Shown here: in pieces, positions 6,845-12,949 of the stretch | Numbering within the stretch: position 1 is the stretch's first letter | Layout: each line of letters starts with the position of its first letter | From: DASUMF01 sp040510575 | Lineage (GTDB): Bacteria > Actinomycetota > Acidimicrobiia > IMCC26256 > DASPTH01 | DNA length: 13,353 nucleotides | Reading direction: 5' to 3' | NCBI GenBank assembly: GCA_040510575.1 | Contig: JBEVIU010000122.1 | Coordinates: forward strand, 1-13,353 | The notes under the pieces: model-generated | What the model saw: only the letters and a program-made list of their open reading frames with translations | What the model was told of the DNA's origin: nothing | Databases searched by the model: none | Made by a program: the position numbers and the translations under genes

Positions 6845-7783
6845 TCACCGCGCCCCGAACACGACGGACGGCAGCGGCGCAGCGATGAAGAGCAACATCA
6901 CCGGGGCCAACACTGCAATCGTCGGGACGAGCATCGCGGCGCGGCGCTTCGTGGCCGTGGCGCGGATCTCCTCGCGACGGGCGTCGCGGAGGTCCTCGCT
7001 CAGTGCGCGCAGGCCACCCGCGAGGTCGACGCCGCGCTCGGCCCCCGCGGCGAACAGCTTGTAGGTGCGCGCGGCTGCGGGCTCGGCGGTGACCTCGGCG
7101 GCATGACGGAACGCGACCGGCTCGGACTCGCCTCGACGAACCGCGAGCAACACCGCGCCCAGCTCGTCGACCACCGCCCCGGCTCCCCGATCCACGACGC
7201 GCTGCACCGCCTGGATGGGACCCGCGCCGGAGCGCACGTGCATCGCGAGCAGCTGATTGACGGTGTAGAGCTCGAGCCGCATGCGCTCGGCCCGATCGCG
7301 GATCCGGCGATCGAGCGAGCCGCGCGCCCGTGAGACGCCGCACACCGCACCGAGGGCCACCAGCGCGACGGTAAAGACGGCAGAACGGAATGCCACGATC
7401 CCGACGACGGCGCCGATGGCGGTCCAGCGCAGGACCGCGAAGGTCACCCGCATCCGGTGATCGGCGACCGAGATGCCGACTTCTCCCGCGCGTCGGAGGG
7501 CCAGCTCGAGCGCGGCGTCGTCGCGCCGGTCGACGAGCGACGCCAACCGCGACACCGCGCCCGTGAGCGGCGGGACGAAGATGCGGGCGACCGTGCCGTG
7601 CGCCGACGGCGTGGGGGTGAGCGCGACCAGATCGGCGTCACCTTGGAGCCTCGCCCGGGCCACGCGCGTGTAGGGGCGAACGCGCTGTGCCAGGCGACTC
7701 GTCGGCGGCACCACCATGGCGGCAACACCGGCCGCGGCGACCGCCGCACCTGCGGCGCCGATGAAGAGCACCGGCGAGGTCAC
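6845..7783 (-). CDS. tadC: TadC-like inner-membrane pilus assembly platform protein
   Basis: 312 residues. Hydrophobic segments lie at about 5-25, 116-150 and 284-310. Between them is a cytoplasmic helical domain that matches the second half-platform of type II secretion F (GspF) proteins: YTVNQLLAMHVRSGAGPIQAV (173-193), then DELGAVLLAVRRGE (206-219), and AGAERGVDLAGGLRALSEDLRDARR (246-270). TadC works with TadB as the membrane platform driven by the TadA ATPase. The frame is open far upstream, but the GTG at 7783 overlaps the tadB stop as GTGA and starts directly into the first membrane segment, so I chose it. Length is normal for TadC. The product is membrane bound. Confidence 0.88.
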   Translation of the reverse strand: MTSPVLFIGAAGAAVAAAGVAAMVVPPTSRLAQRVRPYTRVARARLQGDADLVALTPTPSAHGTVARIFVPPLTGAVSRLASLVDRRDDAALELALRRAGEVGISVADHRMRVTFAVLRWTAIGAVVGIVAFRSAVFTVALVALGAVCGVSRARGSLDRRIRDRAERMRLELYTVNQLLAMHVRSGAGPIQAVQRVVDRGAGAVVDELGAVLLAVRRGESEPVAFRHAAEVTAEPAAARTYKLFAAGAERGVDLAGGLRALSEDLRDARREEIRATATKRRAAMLVPTIAVLAPVMLLFIAAPLPSVVFGAR

Positions 7784-8688
7784 GACGCGACCTCGATGTC
7801 GCGGCGAGCAGCCATCCCCCGGTGCGCGGCACCGAACACGCGCTGCTCGTCGAGGGATCGTGACAGCCGGCTGATCCAGAGATAGCCGACGGCGCTCAGG
7901 CCCGCACCGATGCCGACCACGAGGAAGCCGCCTGTCGTCTGATAGAAGGCGCGGAATGCCCCGCCCCGTACCGTGAGGGCGGCCAGCACGAGCCACGGGA
8001 GCACCAGCACCGCGCGCGCGTTGATCTTCATCTCGAGCCCTTCGGTGTCGATCTCGTCGAGCACCTTGAGGTCTTTCGTGGTCGCGACCACGAGGTCGTC
8101 GAGGATCGTGGTCACGATGGCGCCACCTCGCTCGCACGCCAGCACCAGCACCTCGATGACGCGGTCACTCGTCGGGTCGGCGAGGGTGTCCTTCACCAGC
8201 TCGAGCGCAGGCCCGGCACCGATCATCCGTGCGTTCGCCGGGTATCGCTCGAACGCGACCCGCAGCGGACCGGGGCCGGTGGCTGCCAGCTCGGCGATTG
8301 CCGCGCTGAGCGAGCGGCCGGCGGCGATCGACGCGGCCACGTCGCGGAGGCCGTCGGGCCACGCCCGCTGGATCTCACGGACACGCGTGGCGCGTTGCCG
8401 CGCGTAGTAGGCGCGCGGCAGCGTGGCGACCGCCACCGCTGGGGCGAGCGCCACCAGCGGTGCTCCCGTGACCAGCGTGACGAGGAGGAAGGCGCCGACG
8501 CCCACGCCAATCGAACCGGCCCAGAACTGGGTCGGCGTGAGTGCGACGCCGGCCTGGAGGAGCCACGCTTGGCGTCGGGGTGTGCGGCGTCGGCGGGAGT
8601 GCTTCGGCAGGCGGACCGGATGCCCGAGGACCATGCCGACCAGCAGGTAGGCGAACACGCCGATGCTCAACGCGGCGACCGTGCTCAC
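7780..8688 (-). CDS. tadB: TadB-like inner-membrane pilus assembly platform protein
   Basis: 302 residues from the GTG at 8688, which overlaps the tadA stop as GTGA. There are membrane segments at about 3-21, 55-90, 224-240 and 254-272. The central cytoplasmic T2SSF (GspF-like) domain runs from QRAWPDGLRDVAASIAAGRSL (107-127) to ERGGAIVTTILDDLVVATTKDLK (186-208) and EIDTEGLEMKINARAVLVLP (212-231). It pairs with TadC as the polytopic platform that couples ATP hydrolysis by TadA to pilin insertion. The open frame continues 32 codons upstream to an ATG at 8784, but that stretch is Arg-rich and inside tadA, so I rejected it. Family and position make this call secure. Confidence 0.9.
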   Translation of the reverse strand: MSTVAALSIGVFAYLLVGMVLGHPVRLPKHSRRRRTPRRQAWLLQAGVALTPTQFWAGSIGVGVGAFLLVTLVTGAPLVALAPAVAVATLPRAYYARQRATRVREIQRAWPDGLRDVAASIAAGRSLSAAIAELAATGPGPLRVAFERYPANARMIGAGPALELVKDTLADPTSDRVIEVLVLACERGGAIVTTILDDLVVATTKDLKVLDEIDTEGLEMKINARAVLVLPWLVLAALTVRGGAFRAFYQTTGGFLVVGIGAGLSAVGYLWISRLSRSLDEQRVFGAAHRGMAARRDIEVAS

Positions 8689-9953
8689 CGCGACGCGCCT
8701 GCGCCGACGGCGGAGTGGAGCTGCGCGAGCGAGAGCACGCGTGACATGCGCTGCTCGAGGCGCGCCGGGAGCGATCCCGTCCACCGAAGCGGAGCGCCGA
8801 GGTGTGCTCGCGTGAAGAGCGGTTCCACGGTGAAGTCGTCACGGAGGGCCGGTACGAGGGCAGCGATCTCGACCACCTGACGGCGGATGCCGGTCCCATC
8901 GCCGGCGAGGTCGTCGCGATCGACGTGGATCACGATGTCGATCGACTCCGAGAAGACCTTCCGCACGATGCGTTCGGTCACGTTCTCGCCCGCCATGAGC
9001 GCGGCGTTGACCAGCGCGTCGAGCGCTTCCGCCGCGCTGTTCGCGTGCACGGTGCACAGGAACCCGCATCCGGCGTTCACCGCGCGACTCAGTTCGAACG
9101 CCTCGGCGCCTCGGACCTCGCCGACGACGATGCGGTCCGGCCTCATCGCCAACACGAACTTGACCAGATCTCGCATGCTGATCTCGCCGGTGCCGTCGAG
9201 CGCGGGCGGACGGACCTCGTAGTAGGAACCGTGCGTGATCGGCACGGCGAGCTCGCGGATCTCCTCGCACGAGCGCACGCAATGGCTCGGCGGTGCGGCG
9301 GCGAGGAGCGCGGCCGCGAGCGTCGTCTTCCCGGCACCCGGCTCACCCGACACCGCGACGCGACTGCGCAGTTGCATCAAGGCGTCGAGGAAGGCCGAGG
9401 CTTCGGCGCTGAGCGAGTCGCGGGCCACGAGGTCGTGCAGGGTGACGTTGCGAACGACGTAGCGGCGCAGCGTGACCGACAAGCAGTCGCCGACCGGCGG
9501 AATCGCGGCAGTGAGCCGGGCGGTACCGTCGAGCACCCGTGCTTGCACCATCGGGTGCTTGGTGTTGAGTTGGCGTTCGGTCGGCGCGAGGAGCCGATCG
9601 ACGAGCTGACGGTTCTCCTCCTCGCTCGTCGGGACCGTGAGGCCCCGGAGTCGACCGGTGCCGTCGAGGTACGAGACGCGCGCACCCTCGATGAAGATCT
9701 CTTCGACGTCGCGCCGAGCGAGAAGGTCGGTGAGCGGACCGAGATCAGTGATCGACCGCAGGACGCGGTCGGCCATGGTGTCGGGAGTGACGAGCGGGAG
9801 GCCGTCGCCAAGGCGCGCGCGCGTCTGGTACTCGTCGACGGCCCGCTGCACTTCGACCTTCACCTCGTCGAGATCGCCTTCGGCGCGCAGGCGTCGACGT
9901 TCGATGCCTTCGAGTACGTCGTGACGGATGGCGTCGTACGCGTCGACCGTCAC
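8685..9953 (-). CDS. tadA: TadA/CpaF-type secretion ATPase
   Basis: 422-residue cytoplasmic hexameric ATPase of the type II/IV secretion superfamily, the motor of Tad pilus assembly. Seen: an N-terminal domain with the signature LGPLTDLLARRDVEEIFIEG (71-90); an N2 domain ending in the VTLRRY strand; Walker A GEPGAGKTT at 203-211; the Asp-box region CEEIRELAV (229-237); the atypical Walker B RPDRIVVGEVRG at 271-282 with the catalytic Glu279; and the His box TVHANSA at 301-307. All catalytic motifs are intact, so the system should be functional. The GTG at 9953 overlaps the upstream stop as GTGA and was preferred to an ATG at 10085 that would add 44 residues unlike the family. Length fits CpaF proteins. 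Confidence 0.95.
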   Translation of the reverse strand: MTVDAYDAIRHDVLEGIERRRLRAEGDLDEVKVEVQRAVDEYQTRARLGDGLPLVTPDTMADRVLRSITDLGPLTDLLARRDVEEIFIEGARVSYLDGTGRLRGLTVPTSEEENRQLVDRLLAPTERQLNTKHPMVQARVLDGTARLTAAIPPVGDCLSVTLRRYVVRNVTLHDLVARDSLSAEASAFLDALMQLRSRVAVSGEPGAGKTTLAAALLAAAPPSHCVRSCEEIRELAVPITHGSYYEVRPPALDGTGEISMRDLVKFVLAMRPDRIVVGEVRGAEAFELSRAVNAGCGFLCTVHANSAAEALDALVNAALMAGENVTERIVRKVFSESIDIVIHVDRDDLAGDGTGIRRQVVEIAALVPALRDDFTVEPLFTRAHLGAPLRWTGSLPARLEQRMSRVLSLAQLHSAVGAGASR

Positions 9954-11125
9954 GCTGCCCGCCTCGGGCCCCGCCGGGTCCGCGCCGACGGTGATCGCAC
10001 CGATCGACCGTTGGCGTGGACCGCATCGGCGAGCCGGCTGGTCGCGGCGCCGAACGGACCCCGCCCCACGACCGTCCCGCGCCACATCGCGTCGTCGACA
10101 CGCGCGTCGTTCGGGACGAAGGTGACAGTGCCCCGACCGAGGGTCCGGCAGACCTCGTGCTCGAGCTCGGAGCGCCGGAAGCGCTCGCGCGGCGCGCGGT
10201 TGAGCACCACGTGCACCGGCGCCGCGCCCAGGTCGGTGCCCGATCGCGCGAACCAGGCGAGGGTGCGGGTGACGCCGAGCGGCGTCGCCGACGCGACGAA
10301 CACCAGCGCGCCGGCGTCGCGCAGCAGGTGGCGACCGATCGGGGCGTCGTGGTCCGCTGCGACGTCGGCCACCACACAGGCAGCACGATCGGCGAGCTCC
10401 GCGAGCACGCCAGCGACGTCGACTGCGCGCAGCTGCGCGGCAGTGGCGATGCTCGGCGCGCCGACGACGACTTCGAGGTGGCGAGCGACGGGAACGAGGA
10501 TCGCAGCGAGTTCACCGAGACCGTGTTCGGCCGCGTCGACGGCCGCAGGGAGCCCTGGTTCGACCGGCAACCCGAGGCGCGTCGCGAGCGACGGGCAGTG
10601 CTCCTGGGCGTCGACGAGCACGGTGGAAACGCGTCGCGCCGACGCAGCAGCGATGCCGAGCGCGATCTCGCTGGTGCCGGAGCCGGGAATTCCGGTCACG
10701 ACGATCGGCGCCCGTCTCACACCACGACGGCCGTCGTTCGGCGCCGGCGGGTGTGGTGCAGGCATGACCGGCGGTGCACTGCTGCCGAGCGCAGCGATCA
10801 CGTCCACGAACACGCCGATCGGCATGTCGGCCGCAACGACGCGATCGACGTCGAGGCCGAGCAGGTGCGCCTCACCGGCCGGCTCGTCGGGATCGAAGAC
10901 GCCGAGGACCGCGCTGCCGCGCGAGTGGACCGCCTGGACGAATCGTGCCGTGAGCCCGGGCCACCGATGGCTCACGACGAGCGCGTCGTACGACTCCTCG
11001 AGTGCCAATGCCGGGTCGAGGACGATCTGACGCACCCGCGCACCCCCGTGGTCGGCGAGGTGCCGGTGCAGCTGCTCGACCCAGGGCTCGGGCGAGAACA
11101 CCAGCGCGATGGTTGGCTCGCTCAC
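9950..11125 (-). CDS. TadZ/CpaE-like pilus localisation protein with a lysine-less P-loop
   Basis: 391 residues. The N-terminal part (about 1-110) looks like the receiver-like domain of CpaE/TadZ proteins, but without an obvious phospho-acceptor Asp after strand 3 (YDALVVSHRW, 46-55). After a Pro-rich linker (115-132) comes a MinD/ParA-type ATPase fold: P-loop position IVVTGIPGSGTSE (141-153), then VLVDAQEHCPSLATRLGL (169-186), the Walker B position CVVADVAAD (250-258), and HVVLNRAPRE (305-314). Both lysines of a deviant Walker A motif are missing, so ATP binding may be weak or lost. Atypical Walker A motifs are known in TadZ proteins. A basic tail follows 370. The GTG at 11125 overlaps the cpaB stop as GTGA. 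Likely role: placing the pilus machine at a cell site. Confidence 0.85.
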   Translation of the reverse strand: MSEPTIALVFSPEPWVEQLHRHLADHGGARVRQIVLDPALALEESYDALVVSHRWPGLTARFVQAVHSRGSAVLGVFDPDEPAGEAHLLGLDVDRVVAADMPIGVFVDVIAALGSSAPPVMPAPHPPAPNDGRRGVRRAPIVVTGIPGSGTSEIALGIAAASARRVSTVLVDAQEHCPSLATRLGLPVEPGLPAAVDAAEHGLGELAAILVPVARHLEVVVGAPSIATAAQLRAVDVAGVLAELADRAACVVADVAADHDAPIGRHLLRDAGALVFVASATPLGVTRTLAWFARSGTDLGAAPVHVVLNRAPRERFRRSELEHEVCRTLGRGTVTFVPNDARVDDAMWRGTVVGRGPFGAATSRLADAVHANGRSVRSPSARTRRGPRRAA

Positions 11126-11868
11126 GAGTCGGTCGGATCGTCGTCGAGACGCTCGAGCGACAACGGGCGCAGACTTCCCGACGGTCGGGCGCCGGTCGTG
11201 CGTGCGATCGAGATGTCGCCATCGGCGATCGCGGCAGCGAGGCGCTGCGACGCGTCCGCGTCCACCGCGATCGTGACCGTGAACGGGCTCGAGGTCTCGC
11301 CGATGCCGCCGTGGCCCTTCTGATCGACGGCCAGGACCAGAGCGTCACCCACGATGACCGACGCCTCGTTCGTGCCCGCGAAGAGGATGTCGACGCGATC
11401 ACCCGGTGCGAGACGACCGGCGACCGCGAGCGACGCATCGATCGGGATGCTCATGGCGCGCAAGCCGTCGGGCGCGGCGCGGTGACGGAGTGCCGAACGC
11501 GGGACGAGCTCGCCGTCGGCGATCGTGGCGACCGCGATACGACCTCGCAACGCGGCGACATCGTGCGCGGCCACGAGGGTTGCGAGCACGTGATCGTTGC
11601 TTTGGACGCGCTCCATGCGGAAGTCGCCCGGGTGCACGGTGGTCCCGGCGCGGATCTCGCCATCGGCGACAGCGACGCGAACTCCGGTTGGACGGTCACG
11701 CAACACCGCGATGCTCAGCACCAGGGCCAGCAACCCGACTGCCACCATCACGAGATGGCCCGACGAGAACCGACCGACCCAGCGACGACCCGGGGTCGAC
11801 GCCGTCGATCCCCACCCGTCGTCGCGGACACCCGCGGCCGTGGTCCGTTCTGGTGCTGCGACCGGCAT
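11122..11868 (-). CDS. cpaB: CpaB/RcpC-like Flp pilus assembly protein with SAF domain
   Basis: 248 residues from the ATG at 11868. An N-terminal cytoplasmic tail is followed by a membrane segment LVMVAVGLLALVLSIAVL at 39-56. The SAF domain (about 63-127) runs from VRVAVADGEIRAGTTVHPGDF to VATIADGELVPRSAL. The RcpC/CpaB C-terminal domain (about 137-215) contains SIPIDASLAVAGRLAPGDRVDILF. In Gram-negative Tad systems this family supports the outer-membrane secretin; here no secretin is seen, so a cell-wall-side role is likely. A GTG at 11886 is also in frame, but AGGAGG lies five bases before the ATG at 11868, which decides the start. This is the first gene of the Tad operon, downstream of a sigma70-like promoter. 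Confidence 0.9.
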   Translation of the reverse strand: MPVAAPERTTAAGVRDDGWGSTASTPGRRWVGRFSSGHLVMVAVGLLALVLSIAVLRDRPTGVRVAVADGEIRAGTTVHPGDFRMERVQSNDHVLATLVAAHDVAALRGRIAVATIADGELVPRSALRHRAAPDGLRAMSIPIDASLAVAGRLAPGDRVDILFAGTNEASVIVGDALVLAVDQKGHGGIGETSSPFTVTIAVDADASQRLAAAIADGDISIARTTGARPSGSLRPLSLERLDDDPTDS

Positions 11869-11873
11869 CGAAC

Positions 11874-11879
11874 CCTCCT
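11874..11879 (-). promoter_or_regulatory. Strong ribosome binding site AGGAGG for cpaB
   Basis: A perfect AGGAGG ends five bases before the ATG at 11868 and settles this start over the in-frame GTG at 11886. Spacing and sequence are the same as before the PKD-protein gene at the far end of the operon. Confidence 0.75.
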
Positions 11880-11947
11880 GTCCCACGCGAAGCCCCGGAT
11901 CGTGACGCCCCGTCGATCGCCGGTTGCTCGACGACCGGTTTGTGCCG

Positions 11948-11955
11948 TTCGAGCA
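11948..11955. repeat. TTCGAGCA octamer at the Tad promoter (copy 1 of 3)
   Basis: The octamer overlaps the end of the putative -10 element and the expected start point of the Tad operon. The same octamer occurs twice near the start of the unknown gene (12844-12851 and 12860-12867). The shared context extends to GTTCGAGCACT here and at 12844. Position is operator-like; function is inference, and related TCGAGCA strings are common in coding DNA of this composition. Confidence 0.35.
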
Positions 11956-11984
11956 CTATGGCAGGTCCGTAGCAATTCCGTCAA
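11955..11984 (-). promoter_or_regulatory. Putative sigma70-like promoter of the Tad operon
   Basis: On the minus strand TTGACG (11984-11979) and CATAGT (11960-11955) are separated by 18 bases, matching the -35 consensus at five of six and the -10 at four of six. Transcription would start near 11947, giving a leader of about 80 bases before cpaB. The region is noticeably more AT-rich than its surroundings. The divergent HTH gene must be transcribed from the same 158-base spacer; TATATT at 11990-11995 and TACGCT at 12013-12018 are possible -10 elements for it, both without a convincing -35. Confidence 0.5.
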
Positions 11985-12026
11985 GACCGTATATTTCGGA
12001 CATTCTCTGCGTTACGCTGCTGCACC

Positions 12027-12329
12027 GTGCCCACGCTCGACGGCCCGACTGCTCCGCCACCACGCGCGGAGTTCCCGCCCGTGCTCACGACGGCACTCGC
12101 CGCGGAGCTGCTCCAGATGCACGCGGAGTCGTTGCGCAAGATGGTGCGCGAGGGACGGATCCCGTGTCATCGGCTGGCGGGCGGCCGCGGGATGCGGTTC
12201 CTGCGCGACGAGCTGCTCGAGTGGCTGGGCGCACAGCCCGCCGCTCCGCAGGCCGCGCGACTTGGCTCTGGTGCGGTCAGTCCAGGTGCGGATGCGGTGA
12301 CACCGCGCGCACCCAACGCAACGCGCTGA
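12027..12329 (+). CDS. Small helix-turn-helix DNA-binding protein (excisionase/MerR/BldC-like)
   Basis: 100 residues. A Pro-rich N-terminus precedes a winged HTH at about 18-68. LTTALAAELLQMHAESLRKMVREGRIP (20-46) is the HTH pair and recognition helix. CHRLAGGRGMRFLRDELLEWL (47-67) is the wing and closing helix, with the DELLEWL ending typical of excisionase-family (HTH_17) proteins. The tail from 70 is low complexity. The start is GTG at 12027, with no Shine-Dalgarno. A -10-like TACGCT eight bases upstream suggests a leaderless or near-leaderless message. The gene is divergent from the Tad operon and overlaps the 3' end of the unknown gene by 53 bases. No integrase or phage gene is nearby, so a chromosomal regulator is more likely than a true excisionase. 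Its target is unknown; the Tad promoter is a candidate by position. Confidence 0.8.
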   Translation: MPTLDGPTAPPPRAEFPPVLTTALAAELLQMHAESLRKMVREGRIPCHRLAGGRGMRFLRDELLEWLGAQPAAPQAARLGSGAVSPGADAVTPRAPNATR

Positions 12330-12852
12330 ACGCAATCACCCACCATGCGTCGTCGTCGTCGACGACGACGTGGTCGCGCCCGACGGTGAGGCGGCCTCGA
12401 TGGATCATGTCGACGGTCGTCGCGCCCACCGCGACGGGCTGGCCCGCGGATTCGAGCTCGAGGAGCCGGGCGCGGAAGCTGTTGAGCAGGAGTCCACGAC
12501 CACCGCCGTCCCGAACGCGCTCGACGACCCGCCATGCGATCGAGGCGCCCGGGTGAAGCGCGACATCGACCCGGCCGCTGAGGGTGTCGAGCGCGATCGC
12601 GTCGTCGGCAACGCCGATCACTGAACCTTGCAGGACGCGCGACCCGGACCGCACACCCGGCAGCGAGCCATCCAGTTCGACGGCGATGATGTCGCCGCGG
12701 TGCAGGTGTTCCCGCGCGATGTCGACGATCGTGCGGCCGTGTCGCCACTGCTCGAGCGCGGCCGCCGTCCACTCTTCCTCGTCGGCGCGCCACTCCGCTC
12801 GGGCGGCCGCCGCCACCGAAGCCAGCGATGCGCCATCAGGCTGTTCGAGCAC
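12277..12852 (-). CDS. Protein of unknown function: helical N-terminus plus two beta-rich halves
   Basis: 191 residues, not recognised. A probable helical region covers about 9-50 (ARAEWRADEEEWTAAALEQW, then GRTIVDIAREHLHRGD). Alternating beta segments suggest a small barrel: RGDIIAVEL (52-60), RVLQGSVIGVADDAIALDTLSGRVDVAL (72-99), SIAWRVVERV (104-113). A second part contains FRARLLELE (126-134) and MIHRGRLTVGRDHVVVDD (149-166). Both parts contain an HRG turn before a strand, hinting at an internal duplication. No signal peptide or membrane segment is seen, so it is probably cytoplasmic. Start: GTG at 12852, six bases after a -10-like TCGAAT, suggesting a leaderless message; GTG at 12816 is an alternative. 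It is convergent with the HTH gene (3' overlap 12277-12329) and divergent from the cyclase gene. The open frame continues upstream to 13254, but that part is antisense to the cyclase gene. Confidence 0.72.
   Translation of the reverse strand: MLEQPDGASLASVAAAARAEWRADEEEWTAAALEQWRHGRTIVDIAREHLHRGDIIAVELDGSLPGVRSGSRVLQGSVIGVADDAIALDTLSGRVDVALHPGASIAWRVVERVRDGGGRGLLLNSFRARLLELESAGQPVAVGATTVDMIHRGRLTVGRDHVVVDDDDAWWVIAFSALRWVRAVSPHPHLD
12351..12370. repeat. Perfect 20-bp palindrome of CGT/ACG triplets
   Basis: Five bases short of two full turns, CGTCGTCGTC meets its reverse complement GACGACGACG. It lies inside the unknown gene, where it encodes part of the Val/Asp run VVVDDDDA (near residues 162-169). 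It is most simply explained by codon choice for repeated Asp and Val, but it could form a hairpin. Confidence 0.5.
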
Positions 12853-12867
12853 TGCACTATTCGAGCA
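12844..12867. repeat. Direct repeat of TTCGAGCA (copies 2 and 3, 16-bp period)
   Basis: TTCGAGCA at 12844-12851 and again at 12860-12867. The first overlaps the GTG start codon of the unknown gene; the second overlaps its putative -10 element. The third copy is at the Tad promoter (11948-11955). Two direct repeats about 1.5 helical turns apart, over a promoter, look like an operator. No binding evidence is possible from sequence alone. Confidence 0.42.
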
Positions 12868-12887
12868 TTTCTCGGATTTCCGGTCAA
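12859..12887 (-). promoter_or_regulatory. Putative promoter of the unknown gene
   Basis: On the minus strand TTGACC (12887-12882) and TCGAAT (12864-12859) are separated by 17 bases, each matching four or five of six consensus positions. The GTG start at 12852 is six bases further, so the transcript may begin at or next to the start codon. An alternative -10, AATAGT (12862-12857), has a 19-base spacer. Confidence 0.4.
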
Positions 12888-12949
12888 ACGGTACGGGGCG
12901 AACGTCGAGGGCTCGCGCATTTCGGGGAAGCGTTAGGGTCCGCGTTGTG

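Noticed and set aside
6144..7343. Long upstream extension of the first TadE-like frame, including an ATG at 6845 that touches the tadC stop
   Set aside because: The extension would overlap the whole flp gene in another frame and is Arg/His-rich. Flp has clear pilin features and its own ribosome site, so the TadE-like gene must start near 6497-6518.
8802..11030. A 742-codon plus-strand open frame
   Set aside because: It is antisense to tadA and the TadZ-like gene, whose minus-strand products carry intact family motifs. The plus-strand translation is rich in Arg, Asp, Val and His, as expected of a shadow frame in high-GC DNA.
11002..12300. A 432-codon plus-strand open frame
   Set aside because: It is antisense to cpaB and crosses the AT-rich promoter region and the HTH gene in another frame; its product is Arg-rich low complexity.
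12027..12329. Excisionase of a mobile element
   Set aside because: The fold fits the excisionase family, but there is no integrase, attachment repeat or phage gene in the window; a chromosomal regulator is more likely.
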